Assembly: GCA_964521715.1 (NCBI GenBank)
Contig: CAZFSS010000004.1
Location: 151,547-215,546 of the forward strand
Direction of reading: 5' to 3'
From: DAOVRD01 sp964521715
GTDB taxonomy: Bacteria > Planctomycetota > Brocadiia > SM23-32
Length of the DNA: 64,000 bases
Shown piece after piece: positions 1 to 7,567 of the stretch. Each line of letters opens with the position of its first letter. Positions within the stretch are counted from its first letter, which is position 1. Made by a program: the position numbers and the translations under genes. The notes under the pieces were generated by a model. That model was not told the origin of the DNA, did not search any database, and saw only the letters and a program-made list of their open reading frames with translations.

Positions 1-890
1 ATGCCGCGTCTGACGGCTTCACAGACCTTCACGACCTGCACGGCGGGCGCAACGTCGTGGACGCGCACAACGTGGGCGCCCGAAAGGACCGCACAGGCGA
101 CCGTGGCAAGCGTGCCGTAGAGCCGCTCCCCTTCCGGAAGGTCCAGTATAAGGCCCAGCATGGATTTGCGCGACGTGCCGACGAGCACGGGCGGGCCGAG
201 CGCGTGCAGTTCGTGCAGCCGCCGCAGCAGCTCCAGGTTGTGCTGCAACGTCTTGCCGAAGCCGAAGCCGGGGTCCACCACCAGCCGGTCCTCCCCGATG
301 CCGCTGTCGAGGGCGAAGTCCATCCGCTGCCGCAGCCATGCGCACACGTCGCCCACGACCTCCCCATACGCCGGGTTCCGCTGCATGGTCTTCGGGGTGC
401 CCTGCATGTGCATCAGCACGACCGGGACGCGGCGCCGTGCGGCCAGCGGCGCCATCTCGGGATCGGTGCGCAACGCGCTCACGTCGTTGATGAGCCGGGC
501 CCCTGCGTCCAGGGCGGCCGCTGCGACTTCGGCCTTCTGCGTATCTATGCTGATGGGGACGCAGGTCTCGGCCGCGAGCTCCCGGATGACGGGGACGACA
601 CGTCCTTTCTCCTCCTTGGCGGAGACGGGTTCGCTGCCGGGCCGGGTGCTCTCCCCGCCGACGTCTATCAGGTCGGCGCCCTCGGCGCACATGCGCCGTC
701 CCTGAGCGACGGCGTCGGGCGCGGCAAGGAACCGCCCGCCGTCGCTGAACGAGTCCGGCGTCACGTTCAGAACGCCCATGACGAGCGGCCGGGCGCGCAT
801 GTCCAGCTCGCCGCCGTCCGGGAGCTGGAGGCGGCGGGCCGGTCGCTCGGGCCACGGGGCTTTCCCGGCAAGGGCGGCCACCTCGCTCAT
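1..890 (-). CDS. folP: Dihydropteroate synthase, 3' end beyond window
   Basis: Condenses para-aminobenzoate with 6-hydroxymethyl-dihydropterin pyrophosphate in cytoplasmic folate synthesis. Reading leftward from ATG 890, preceded by a GGGGAGG ribosome site, the protein shows the family signatures in order: MGVLNVTPDSFSDGG near residue 39, GGESTRPGS, RLINDVSA, the GFGFGKT loop and GTSRKSML. About 296 codons lie in the window and no stop is reached, so only a few C-terminal residues are missing. It is divergent from queA across 145 bases. A palindromic TTGCAA at 969-974 could serve as its -35. Arginine-rich open frames overlapping this gene are shadows. Confidence 0.95.
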   Translation of the reverse strand, partial: MSEVAALAGKAPWPERPARRLQLPDGGELDMRARPLVMGVLNVTPDSFSDGGRFLAAPDAVAQGRRMCAEGADLIDVGGESTRPGSEPVSAKEEKGRVVPVIRELAAETCVPISIDTQKAEVAAAALDAGARLINDVSALRTDPEMAPLAARRRVPVVLMHMQGTPKTMQRNPAYGEVVGDVCAWLRQRMDFALDSGIGEDRLVVDPGFGFGKTLQHNLELLRRLHELHALGPPVLVGTSRKSMLGLILDLPEGERLYGTLATVACAVLSGAHVVRVHDVAPAVQVVKVCEAVRRG

Positions 891-979
891 TGTCCTCCCC
901 CGGCTTGTCGCAACGGCTCACCCGCCCCGCCCTGGGGCGAACGGAATGTAATTGACGCATGGGTCGGATTGCAAGCGTC

Positions 980-1008
980 TTGCCCAGGTGGCGGCTTTGT
1001 GGCATATT
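980..1008 (+). promoter_or_regulatory. Putative sigma70-type promoter of queA-tgt-yajC
   Basis: TTGCCC at 980-985, a 17-base spacer and CATATT at 1003-1008 fit a vegetative promoter of moderate strength 27 bases before the queA ATG. Assigned by eye from spacing and match only. Confidence 0.45.
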
Positions 1009-1035
1009 CTACGGAACGCCCGCCGGGGATGATCC

Positions 1036-2127
1036 ATGACGAAGGTCGAGAGTTTCGACTACGCGCTGCCGGAGGAGCTGATAGCCGCCACGCCGGCCCA
1101 GAGCCGGGGCGAGTCCCGACTGCTCGAGCTGGACCGCTGCACCGGCCGGGTCTCGCTCCGCCTCTTCTCGGAGCTTCCCGAACTGCTGCGCCAGGACGAC
1201 CTGCTCGTGCTCAACGACGTGCGCGTGATGCCGGCGCGGATCCATGCCCGCAGGACGACGGGCGGCGCCGTGGAACTGCTCCTGGTCAGGCCGGAGGACG
1301 GCGCGGACGCGTCCGGGACGCGCTGGCTCGCCATCGCCCGCAGCAGCGGCCATGTGCGGCAGGGCGAGGCGCTGCGGCTGGACGCCGTGGATGCGCAGGT
1401 CGTCCTGGTCGAGGAGCTGGGCGCAGGCCGCTGGGTGGTCTCCCTCGGCGAAGGAGAGAAGGCGCTCGGGGACGTCTGGAAGGCCGGCCGCATGCCGTTG
1501 CCTCCCTACATCACGAGGGCCCGCCGCCGGCAAGGACTCCCGGCGGAGATGCCCGACCTGGACAGGGAGCGCTACCAGACGGTCTACGCGCGCCCCCCCG
1601 AGCCCTTCGACCGGCGGGCCGGGGCAGTGGCCGCGCCGACGGCAGGGCTCCACTTCACCGAGGAGCTGCTGGAGCGGATCGCCCGGCGCGGGGCCGAGGT
1701 TCGGAAGCTGACGCTGATGATCGGGCCCGGCACGTTCCAGCCCGTGCGAACCGAGGACGTCGAGCAGCACCGCCTGGAGGCGGAGTACTTCGAGCTGCCG
1801 GGCGAGACGGCCGGGGCCGTTCAGGCTGCTCTGCGGGCCGGGCGCCGCGTCGTCGCGACGGGCACCACGACCTGCCGCGTCCTGGAGTACGTCGCGCGGA
1901 CGGAACGGTGGGAGGAGCAGTCCGGCTGGACGGACCTGTTCATCTACCCGCCGTTTGAGTTCCGGGCGATCGGGGCCCTGATAACGAACTTCCACCTGCC
2001 GCGCAGCACGCTGCTGATGCTCGTGTGCGCATTCGCCGGCACGGAGAACGTGCTGAACGCCTACCGGACGGCCGTGGAGGAGTGGTTCCGTTTCTACAGC
2101 TACGGGGACGCGATGTTCATCGCCTGA
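1036..2127 (+). CDS. queA: S-adenosylmethionine:tRNA ribosyltransferase-isomerase
   Basis: Transfers and isomerises the ribosyl group of SAM onto 7-aminomethyl-7-deazaguanine in tRNA, giving epoxyqueuosine. The 363-residue protein starts MTKVESFDYALPEELIA, as the family does. It carries the conserved LPPYI, the RYQTVYA segment, the APTAGLHFT motif, the GPGTFQPVR motif and the C-terminal ITNFHLPRSTLLMLV block. Length is typical. It is first in an operon with tgt (34-base gap) and yajC, a classic queuosine arrangement. Confidence 0.97.
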   Translation: MTKVESFDYALPEELIAATPAQSRGESRLLELDRCTGRVSLRLFSELPELLRQDDLLVLNDVRVMPARIHARRTTGGAVELLLVRPEDGADASGTRWLAIARSSGHVRQGEALRLDAVDAQVVLVEELGAGRWVVSLGEGEKALGDVWKAGRMPLPPYITRARRRQGLPAEMPDLDRERYQTVYARPPEPFDRRAGAVAAPTAGLHFTEELLERIARRGAEVRKLTLMIGPGTFQPVRTEDVEQHRLEAEYFELPGETAGAVQAALRAGRRVVATGTTTCRVLEYVARTERWEEQSGWTDLFIYPPFEFRAIGALITNFHLPRSTLLMLVCAFAGTENVLNAYRTAVEEWFRFYSYGDAMFIA

Positions 2128-2161
2128 TGGGGGCCGTTTGCCGACGAGGACCAGCGCACCG

Positions 2162-3280
2162 ATGGACTTCCGTGTAACAGCTCGGGACGACGGCTGCGCC
2201 GCCCGGACGGGCCGGCTGACATTGCGCTCCGGCACGGTGGAAACGCCCGCCTTCATGCCCGTCGGCAGCCGCGGGACCGTCCGCGGCCTGACGCCGCCGC
2301 AGCTGCGCGAGTGCGGCGTGCAGATGCTGCTGGCCAACGCCTACCACCTGGCGCTGCGGCCGGGCGCGGACGCGATAGCGGCGGCGGGCGGGCTGCATGC
2401 CTTCATGGGGTGGGACGGCCCCATCCTGACCGACAGCGGCGGCTACCAGGTCTTCTCCCTGGCCGATTACCGGCAGGTGGCGGACGAGGGCATCCGCTTC
2501 CGCAGCCCCGTGGACGGCGCCGAGCTGTTCCTGGGCCCGCGGGAGTGCATGGACGTCCAGAACGCCCTCGGCGCGGACGTCGCCATGGTGCTCGACCAGT
2601 GCCCGCCCTATCCCTGCGAGCGCGACCTGGCGGAGGCCGCCGTCGAGCGGACGCTCCGCTGGAGCGCCGCCTGCAAGGAGTCGCACGCCCGCGCAGACCA
2701 GGCGCTGTTCGGCATCGTGCAGGGGAGCGTATTCGACGACCTGCGGCGCAGGAGCGCGCGACGCACGGTCGAGATCGGCTTCGACGGCTATGCGATCGGC
2801 GGAGTCAGCGTCGGCGAGGAGGAGCGCCTGCGCCGGCACGTAGTCGCCCTGACGGCGCCGCTGCTGCCGGCCGACCGGCCGCGCTACCTCATGGGCGTGG
2901 GCTTCCCGCTGGACGTGCTGGCCGCCGTGGCGGACGGGGTGGACCTGTTCGACTGCGTGGCCCCGACCCGAATGGGCCGCAACGCCACCGCCTTCACGCC
3001 GCAGGGCCGACTGCGCCTGCGCAACAGCGGGCTCCGGCATGACCTCCGCCCCATCGAGGAAGGTTGCGGCTGCCTATGCTGTCGGTTATACTCGCGGGCG
3101 GTCGTGAACCACCTGTTCCGCGTTGGGGAGATGCTCGGCCCCATCCTGCTGAGCATCCACAACCTGACCTTCTACGCCCGCCTCATGGCGGACGCTCGGG
3201 ATGCCATCGGCGACAACCGGTATCCCCGGTTCAGAGACGACTTCGCCGCCCGGTACCTGACCGGAAAGGAACGGAGATGA
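2162..3280 (+). CDS. tgt: tRNA-guanine transglycosylase
   Basis: Exchanges guanine-34 of GUN-anticodon tRNAs for preQ1, the step before QueA. ATG 2162 gives MDFRVTARD followed by GTVETPAFMPVGSRGTV, matching the usual N terminus; GAGGA lies 11 bases upstream. A TTG at 2138 would add eight residues and is less likely. Visible motifs are DSGGYQVFSL with the catalytic region, GGVSVGEE, and the zinc site CGCLCC (CxCxxC) with a downstream His in IHNLTFY. The 372-residue length is normal. Its TGA overlaps the ATG of yajC, indicating translational coupling. Confidence 0.97.
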   Translation: MDFRVTARDDGCAARTGRLTLRSGTVETPAFMPVGSRGTVRGLTPPQLRECGVQMLLANAYHLALRPGADAIAAAGGLHAFMGWDGPILTDSGGYQVFSLADYRQVADEGIRFRSPVDGAELFLGPRECMDVQNALGADVAMVLDQCPPYPCERDLAEAAVERTLRWSAACKESHARADQALFGIVQGSVFDDLRRRSARRTVEIGFDGYAIGGVSVGEEERLRRHVVALTAPLLPADRPRYLMGVGFPLDVLAAVADGVDLFDCVAPTRMGRNATAFTPQGRLRLRNSGLRHDLRPIEEGCGCLCCRLYSRAVVNHLFRVGEMLGPILLSIHNLTFYARLMADARDAIGDNRYPRFRDDFAARYLTGKERR

Positions 3281-3654
3281 CAGGTCTGTTTGACGCCATG
3301 GTGCTGCTCGCCTACGAGGCCGGGGAGGCCGCGCCCGCGCCTCAAGAGGCCGCCCAGCAGAGCCAGCCGAATCCCCTGTTCAGCCTGATACCCTTCGTCG
3401 TCATCATCGTGGTCTTCTTCTGGCTGATGAGCCGTTCGCAGAAGAAGCGGGACCGCCAGCGCCAGGAGATGCTCGACGCCATCAAGCCGAAGGACGACGT
3501 CATTACCATCGGCGGCATCCACGGCCGGGTGGTGCAGGTCAAGGGGGACGAAGTCGTGGTGAGGATCGACCCCGAGAAGGACATCAAGATCACGATCACC
3601 AGGAGCGGCATCAGCCGGAAGCTCGGCGGCGAAGAGCAAGCGGACAAGACCTAG
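3277..3654 (+). CDS. yajC: YajC, Sec translocase accessory subunit
   Basis: YajC binds SecDF in the inner membrane and supports protein export. The 125-residue protein has a low-complexity N terminus, one transmembrane helix (LFSLIPFVVIIVVFFWLM, about residues 33-50), then SQKKRDRQRQEML and the conserved DDVITIGGIHGRVV segment. ATG 3277 overlaps the tgt stop (ATGA) and is preceded by GGAAAGGAACGG. The order queA-tgt-yajC is widespread; secD is expected next in many genomes but does not follow here. Confidence 0.95.
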   Translation: MTGLFDAMVLLAYEAGEAAPAPQEAAQQSQPNPLFSLIPFVVIIVVFFWLMSRSQKKRDRQRQEMLDAIKPKDDVITIGGIHGRVVQVKGDEVVVRIDPEKDIKITITRSGISRKLGGEEQADKT

Positions 3655-3780
3655 GACAGCCTGAACGTTAGAGGTGGTGTTGTTTGCATGTGGGGTGGCG
3701 ATTGTGCGTCTCTCACGCCCATAGGCCTGCCCGGAACCTCGCCGATGGCCCGCGCTGCCAGCCGCCAAAGGGGTCCTCAC

Positions 3781-4482
3781 TTGAAGGTGTTCGGCATCAG
3801 CGACCTGCATCTGTCCGCGTCGGGCGAGAAGCCGATGGACGTTTTCGGCCCGGAATGGGCCGACCACAGGGACAGGCTTGCCCGCAACTGGTCGGCCGCC
3901 GTGGCGCCGCAGGACCTGGTGCTGGTGTGCGGCGATCTGAGCTGGGCGATGACCCTCGACGAAGCCGTGCCGGACCTCGACTTCATAGACTCCCTGCCAG
4001 GCGTCAAGCATTTCATACGGGGCAATCACGACTTCTGGTTCTCGGGGCCCGGTCGCGTGCGCGACGCCATCGGCCCGTCTCTGCACCTGATCCGGTTCGA
4101 CGCGGCCGTCTACGGGGGCGTCGGAATCTGCGGAGGGCGCGGCTGGCTCTGGCCGGGACATCCCGAGTTCCGCCCGGAAGAGGACGAGAGGCATTGGAAG
4201 CGGGCTATCCTGCGACTGGAGATGTCGCTGGACGCGCTTAAGGCGCTCGAATGGGACGTGGCGGTCGCCATGTGCCACTACCCTCCCGTCGGCCCCGACC
4301 ACCGTACAGAGCTCTGCGACATGATGCGGGACGCCGGGGTGAGCCACTGCGTCTACGGGCACGTGCACGGCCAGGACGCGGCCCGCGCCTTCGAGGGGGA
4401 GATGGACGGCGTGACCTACCGCTGCGTCAGCGCAGACCACGTGGGCTTCAGCCCCGCGTTGCTGCTCGAGAAGGCGGACTGA
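3781..4482 (+). CDS. Calcineurin-like metallophosphoesterase (COG1768-type)
   Basis: Predicted cytoplasmic phosphohydrolase with a two-metal active site. All five metal motifs are present: SDLHLS, GDLSW, GNHDFW, CHYPP and GHVHG. The TTG at 3781 is chosen because AAAGGGG lies 7 bases upstream and the protein then begins at the first beta strand, KVFGISDLHLS. An ATG at 3688 adds 31 residues unlike the family. The resulting 233 residues and the PMDVFGPEW stretch resemble COG1768 phosphohydrolases, whose substrate is unknown. It sits between yajC and a small membrane protein. Confidence 0.88.
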   Translation: MKVFGISDLHLSASGEKPMDVFGPEWADHRDRLARNWSAAVAPQDLVLVCGDLSWAMTLDEAVPDLDFIDSLPGVKHFIRGNHDFWFSGPGRVRDAIGPSLHLIRFDAAVYGGVGICGGRGWLWPGHPEFRPEEDERHWKRAILRLEMSLDALKALEWDVAVAMCHYPPVGPDHRTELCDMMRDAGVSHCVYGHVHGQDAARAFEGEMDGVTYRCVSADHVGFSPALLLEKAD

Positions 4483-4491
4483 GGGGCCGTC

Positions 4492-4914
4492 ATGTCCGAC
4501 GAGCCTGAGCCGGACGGACCTGGATCCCGGGACGATGCCCCCGCGCGACGGCGCTCCCGGGCATCGCACGTGCGCCGGCTGCTGGACGCCGTGCGCCGCA
4601 GGCCGCTCGCCAGCGGACTTGCGCTGGCCGGCCTGGTCGAAGCGATCACCTGTTTCAACCGCTTCGCGCTCGGCCTTCGGGCGAAGGACCACATGGACTT
4701 GCTCACGCTGCCCACGCTCGGACTCCGAATCCATCACGGCTACGTGGGGCTGGCACTGCTGGTGCTCTGGACCGCCTGCGGGGCACCGCGCCGCGCGAGC
4801 GACTGCTGGTGGCGCAGTTGGCTGCTGGCGGGGGGCATCGCGCTCGCGCTCAGCGACGCCGTCCATCACTTCATCGTGCTGAGGCTTGCGGTCGGCAGCA
4901 CCGAGTTCCCCTGA
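4492..4914 (+). CDS. Small membrane protein of unknown function
   Basis: A 140-residue protein starting 9 bases after the phosphoesterase stop, so probably cotranscribed. The first 35 residues are charged and probably cytoplasmic. Three hydrophobic stretches follow (about 38-55, 83-98 and 108-122). Histidines sit at membrane edges (RIHHGYVG and SDAVHHFIV), which could bind a metal or haem, but that is speculation. I do not recognise a family. Confidence 0.6.
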   Translation: MSDEPEPDGPGSRDDAPARRRSRASHVRRLLDAVRRRPLASGLALAGLVEAITCFNRFALGLRAKDHMDLLTLPTLGLRIHHGYVGLALLVLWTACGAPRRASDCWWRSWLLAGGIALALSDAVHHFIVLRLAVGSTEFP

Positions 4915-4969
4915 GCGGCCGCGCCCCCGCGCCGCGTCCTGGCGCCGCGCCGCGTCCTGGCCCCGAGCC

Positions 4970-5953
4970 TCACCCCATCGCCCCCGATAGGGCGGCCGCA
5001 TAGAACGAAAAGAACTTGAAGATGAAGTAGATGATGAACAGCGCGACGGCCACGTACACCAGCCGGGAGAACACGACGGCCAGCGTGTGCAGGGCGGACT
5101 CCGCGCGCTCGCCGTAGTGCGACGCCAGCCAGTTGAACCGTTCGGAGAGCTTGCCGGACTGCTCGGCCACGTCGACGGCCTCCATGTAATCCCTGGGGAA
5201 GAGGCCGGCCGCGTTCAGAGCGTCGGTCAGCGTCCCCCCACCGTCAACGGCCGCCACGGCAGCATCGGCGCGCCCCGCGAACGCGCCGTTGCCCGTCGCG
5301 CTGAACGCGCGCTCGAGGGCGTTGGTCACCGGCACGCCCGATTCCTGCATCAGGTACATCACCAGGCTGAACCGTGCCAGCGCCACCATCCTGAGCACGT
5401 TGCCCAACGCCGGCACGAGCAGCAGCACCTCGTGACAGGACCGTCTGCCGGCAAGTGGCTTAAGCAGGAGGAAGTAAAGGGCGATGGCGGCGATCGGGCC
5501 GCCGTAGCCCACGCAGAGGTAAAAGGCCGCACTGCCGAAGGCCACGCCCAGCATGCTCATGATGTACATGGCGAGCGAGATCACCGCCACGGCGATGACG
5601 TACTGGATGACGGGCAGCGCCAGATTCGCCATGAGCGTGCGGCGAACCCGCTGCTGGAACTCGTAGAAGCGCACCAGCTCGGCCAGCGTCCTGTCGAGCG
5701 CCCCGCTCTGCTCCCCCACGCCGACGAGCAGGACGAAGAAGGCGGGGAAGCGCCTGCGCGCCTCGAAGGCCTCCGCCAGCGTGGCGCCGGCGTCGACGTC
5801 GGCCGCCACGCGCTGCAGGGCGTCGCGAATCCCTCCGGCCGGCGCCTGAGAGGTCAGCACCGACAGGGCCCGGCTGAGCGGCACCCCGGCGTCCAGCAGC
5901 GTGCCCAGGTTCCGGCAGAGCCAGATCATCCGCTTGTTCGACATGCCGGGCAT
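4970..5953 (-). CDS. Type II secretion system F family (GspF/PilC-like) protein
   Basis: Inner-membrane platform protein of type II secretion or type IV pilus systems. The 327 residues contain two T2SSF domains (about 9-130 and 200-320), each with the ALxxLxxxGVPLxxAL pattern, seen as LLDAGVPLSRALSVL and LMQESGVPVTNALERAF. Hydrophobic segments lie near 110-135, 140-165 and at the C terminus. No GspE, GspG or PilB homologue is nearby, so it is an orphan here. Its partners must be elsewhere, or the copy is specialised. Confidence 0.88.
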   Translation of the reverse strand: MPGMSNKRMIWLCRNLGTLLDAGVPLSRALSVLTSQAPAGGIRDALQRVAADVDAGATLAEAFEARRRFPAFFVLLVGVGEQSGALDRTLAELVRFYEFQQRVRRTLMANLALPVIQYVIAVAVISLAMYIMSMLGVAFGSAAFYLCVGYGGPIAAIALYFLLLKPLAGRRSCHEVLLLVPALGNVLRMVALARFSLVMYLMQESGVPVTNALERAFSATGNGAFAGRADAAVAAVDGGGTLTDALNAAGLFPRDYMEAVDVAEQSGKLSERFNWLASHYGERAESALHTLAVVFSRLVYVAVALFIIYFIFKFFSFYAAALSGAMG

Positions 5954-6062
5954 GGCGCCTCCATCGCTCCGCGCGCCGCATTATACACGCCATTCACCAC
6001 GGAGGCAGCCTACTCCGCCGAAGCATTGGCTGCGAAGGCCGGACGGAGGACGACAGAGACCT

Positions 6063-6152
6063 GACCACAACGGCACGACGAGCACGACGCTTCAACCACC
6101 CGGATTCTCCCCGCCTCAGTCGTCCGTGGTGCGCGTGGTGACGTGGTGGTTA
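6063..6152. repeat. Degenerate REP-like inverted repeat
   Basis: Between the pilC-like gene and miaB, a left arm of ACCAC..GGCACGA.GAGCACGA type (6064-6089) faces a right arm rich in GTGGTG ending GTGGTGGTTAA (6121-6152). It resembles the widespread intergenic CACCACGAAG/CTTCGTGGTG class and a similar element at 63085-63187. The right arm contains the miaB stop codon. The arms are imperfect, so this is a family resemblance seen by eye. Confidence 0.4.
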
Positions 6153-7520
6153 ACCTGCCCTGCCCTCGTCGCCGCGTCCCTCACGGGCCGCCGCCCCGGC
6201 GAGTTCCGCAAAGAGCGTGAGCGGGGTCGAGTTGACGATGCGGGCCGTGCACAGCCGGCCGGCGAGTCCCCTGTCTCCCTCCAGGACGACGATGTCGTTC
6301 TGGCGCGTGCGCCCGCTGAGCTTGGCCGGGTCGCCTTTGCTCGGCCCGTCCACCAGCACCTCGACCTCGAGCCCCACCATCTTCGAGCGGCGCTCGGCGT
6401 CGAACCGCTCCTGCGCGGCCAGCAGGCGCAGGTTCCGTTCCCTCTTGACCTGGTCCGGCACGTCGTCGGGCCAGCCGGCGGCACGCGTCCCCGGGCGAGG
6501 CGAGTACTTGAAGACGAAGCTCTGCTGGAACCCCACCTCGGTCAGCAGCCGCAATGTGTCCTCGAAATCCCCGTCGGTCTCCCCGGGGAAGCCGACCATG
6601 AAGTCGCTGGCCAGCTCGACGCCCGGTATCTTCTCCCGGGCCCGTTCGACCATCTCGCGATACTGCGCGGCGGCATAGCCGCGGTTCATCCGCCGCAGCA
6701 CGGCGTCCGAGCCGCTCTGCGCCGGCACGTGGAGGTGTTCGCACACCTTCTCCAGCCCGGCCACGGCGTCCAGGATTGCGTCCGACATATCCCTCGGATG
6801 GCTGGTCACGAATCGGATGCGGTCCAGCCCCTCTACGCCGTCAATCGAGGCCAGCAGGTCCGCCAGCGTCGCGGGCTCGTCCAGTCCCTTGCCGTAGGCG
6901 TTGACATTCTGGCCGAGAAGGATCACCTCCCGCACGCCCTCGGCCGCAAGCGCCTCGACCTCCGCGACGATCTCGCCCGGCGGCCGGCTCACCGCACGGC
7001 CCCGCACGTAGGGCACGATGCAGTAACTGCAGAAGTTGTCGCACCCCCGCATGACGCTCACGTAGGCGCGATGCGGCGCGGCCCGCATCCGGGGCATCCT
7101 GTGGAGCTGGAACGGCCCGTCCTCTTCGACGTCGACGATCGCGCCCCCGCCCGCCATGATCCTCTGCAAGTGCTCGGGAACGCGCAGCAGCGCCCTCGTG
7201 CCGCAGACGAGCCGGACGAAGCCAAAGCGGTCGACAAGCTCGCGGCCGAGCCGCTGGGCCATGCAGCCGATCACGCCGAGGATGAAGCCGCCGTCCCGCT
7301 CCGCCCGACGGCGGTAAGAGCCCAGGTGGGAAAGGACCCTGTCCTCCGCGTGCGCGCGGACGCTGCACGTGTTGTAGAGCACCACTTCCGCTCGGTCCGG
7401 CCCGTCGGTCAGCGCGAAGCCGTGACGCACCAGCTCCCCCCGGAGGAGCTCGGTGTCCAGCTTGTTCATCTGGCAGCCGAACGTCACGATGCAGACTGTG
7501 GGGAGCTTGCGGTCGGTCAT
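6150..7520 (-). CDS. miaB: tRNA-2-methylthio-N6-dimethylallyladenosine synthase
   Basis: Radical-SAM methylthiotransferase modifying A37 of tRNA. ATG 7520 yields 456 residues starting MTDRKLPTVCIVTFGCQMNK, the normal MiaB start. The three cysteines of the auxiliary 4Fe-4S cluster are in FGCQMN, NTCSVR and VIGCMAQ. The radical-SAM CxxxCxxC is CDNFCSYC, followed by VPYVRGRAVSRPP. A TRAM domain occupies the last 60 or so residues. A longer frame upstream to 7706 runs into the next gene and lacks family similarity. It ends 47 bases downstream of the phosphohexomutase-like gene and may share its transcript. Confidence 0.96.
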   Translation of the reverse strand: MTDRKLPTVCIVTFGCQMNKLDTELLRGELVRHGFALTDGPDRAEVVLYNTCSVRAHAEDRVLSHLGSYRRRAERDGGFILGVIGCMAQRLGRELVDRFGFVRLVCGTRALLRVPEHLQRIMAGGGAIVDVEEDGPFQLHRMPRMRAAPHRAYVSVMRGCDNFCSYCIVPYVRGRAVSRPPGEIVAEVEALAAEGVREVILLGQNVNAYGKGLDEPATLADLLASIDGVEGLDRIRFVTSHPRDMSDAILDAVAGLEKVCEHLHVPAQSGSDAVLRRMNRGYAAAQYREMVERAREKIPGVELASDFMVGFPGETDGDFEDTLRLLTEVGFQQSFVFKYSPRPGTRAAGWPDDVPDQVKRERNLRLLAAQERFDAERRSKMVGLEVEVLVDGPSKGDPAKLSGRTRQNDIVVLEGDRGLAGRLCTARIVNSTPLTLFAELAGAAAREGRGDEGRAG

Positions 7521-7567
7521 TTTCGGGATGGCGCACGCGGCAACGGCCGGCGCCCTGCCGGCCGGGC

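Noticed and set aside
19..1958. Long open frames on both strands over folP and queA (for example 19-1005 minus, 57-1958 plus)
   Set aside because: They are Arg/Ala/Pro/Gly-rich with no domain and run antisense or out of frame to clear folP and queA. Typical GC-rich shadows.
3172..5001. 609-codon minus-strand frame across tgt, yajC and the phosphoesterase
   Set aside because: It spans three well-supported plus-strand genes, and its composition is unlike a protein.
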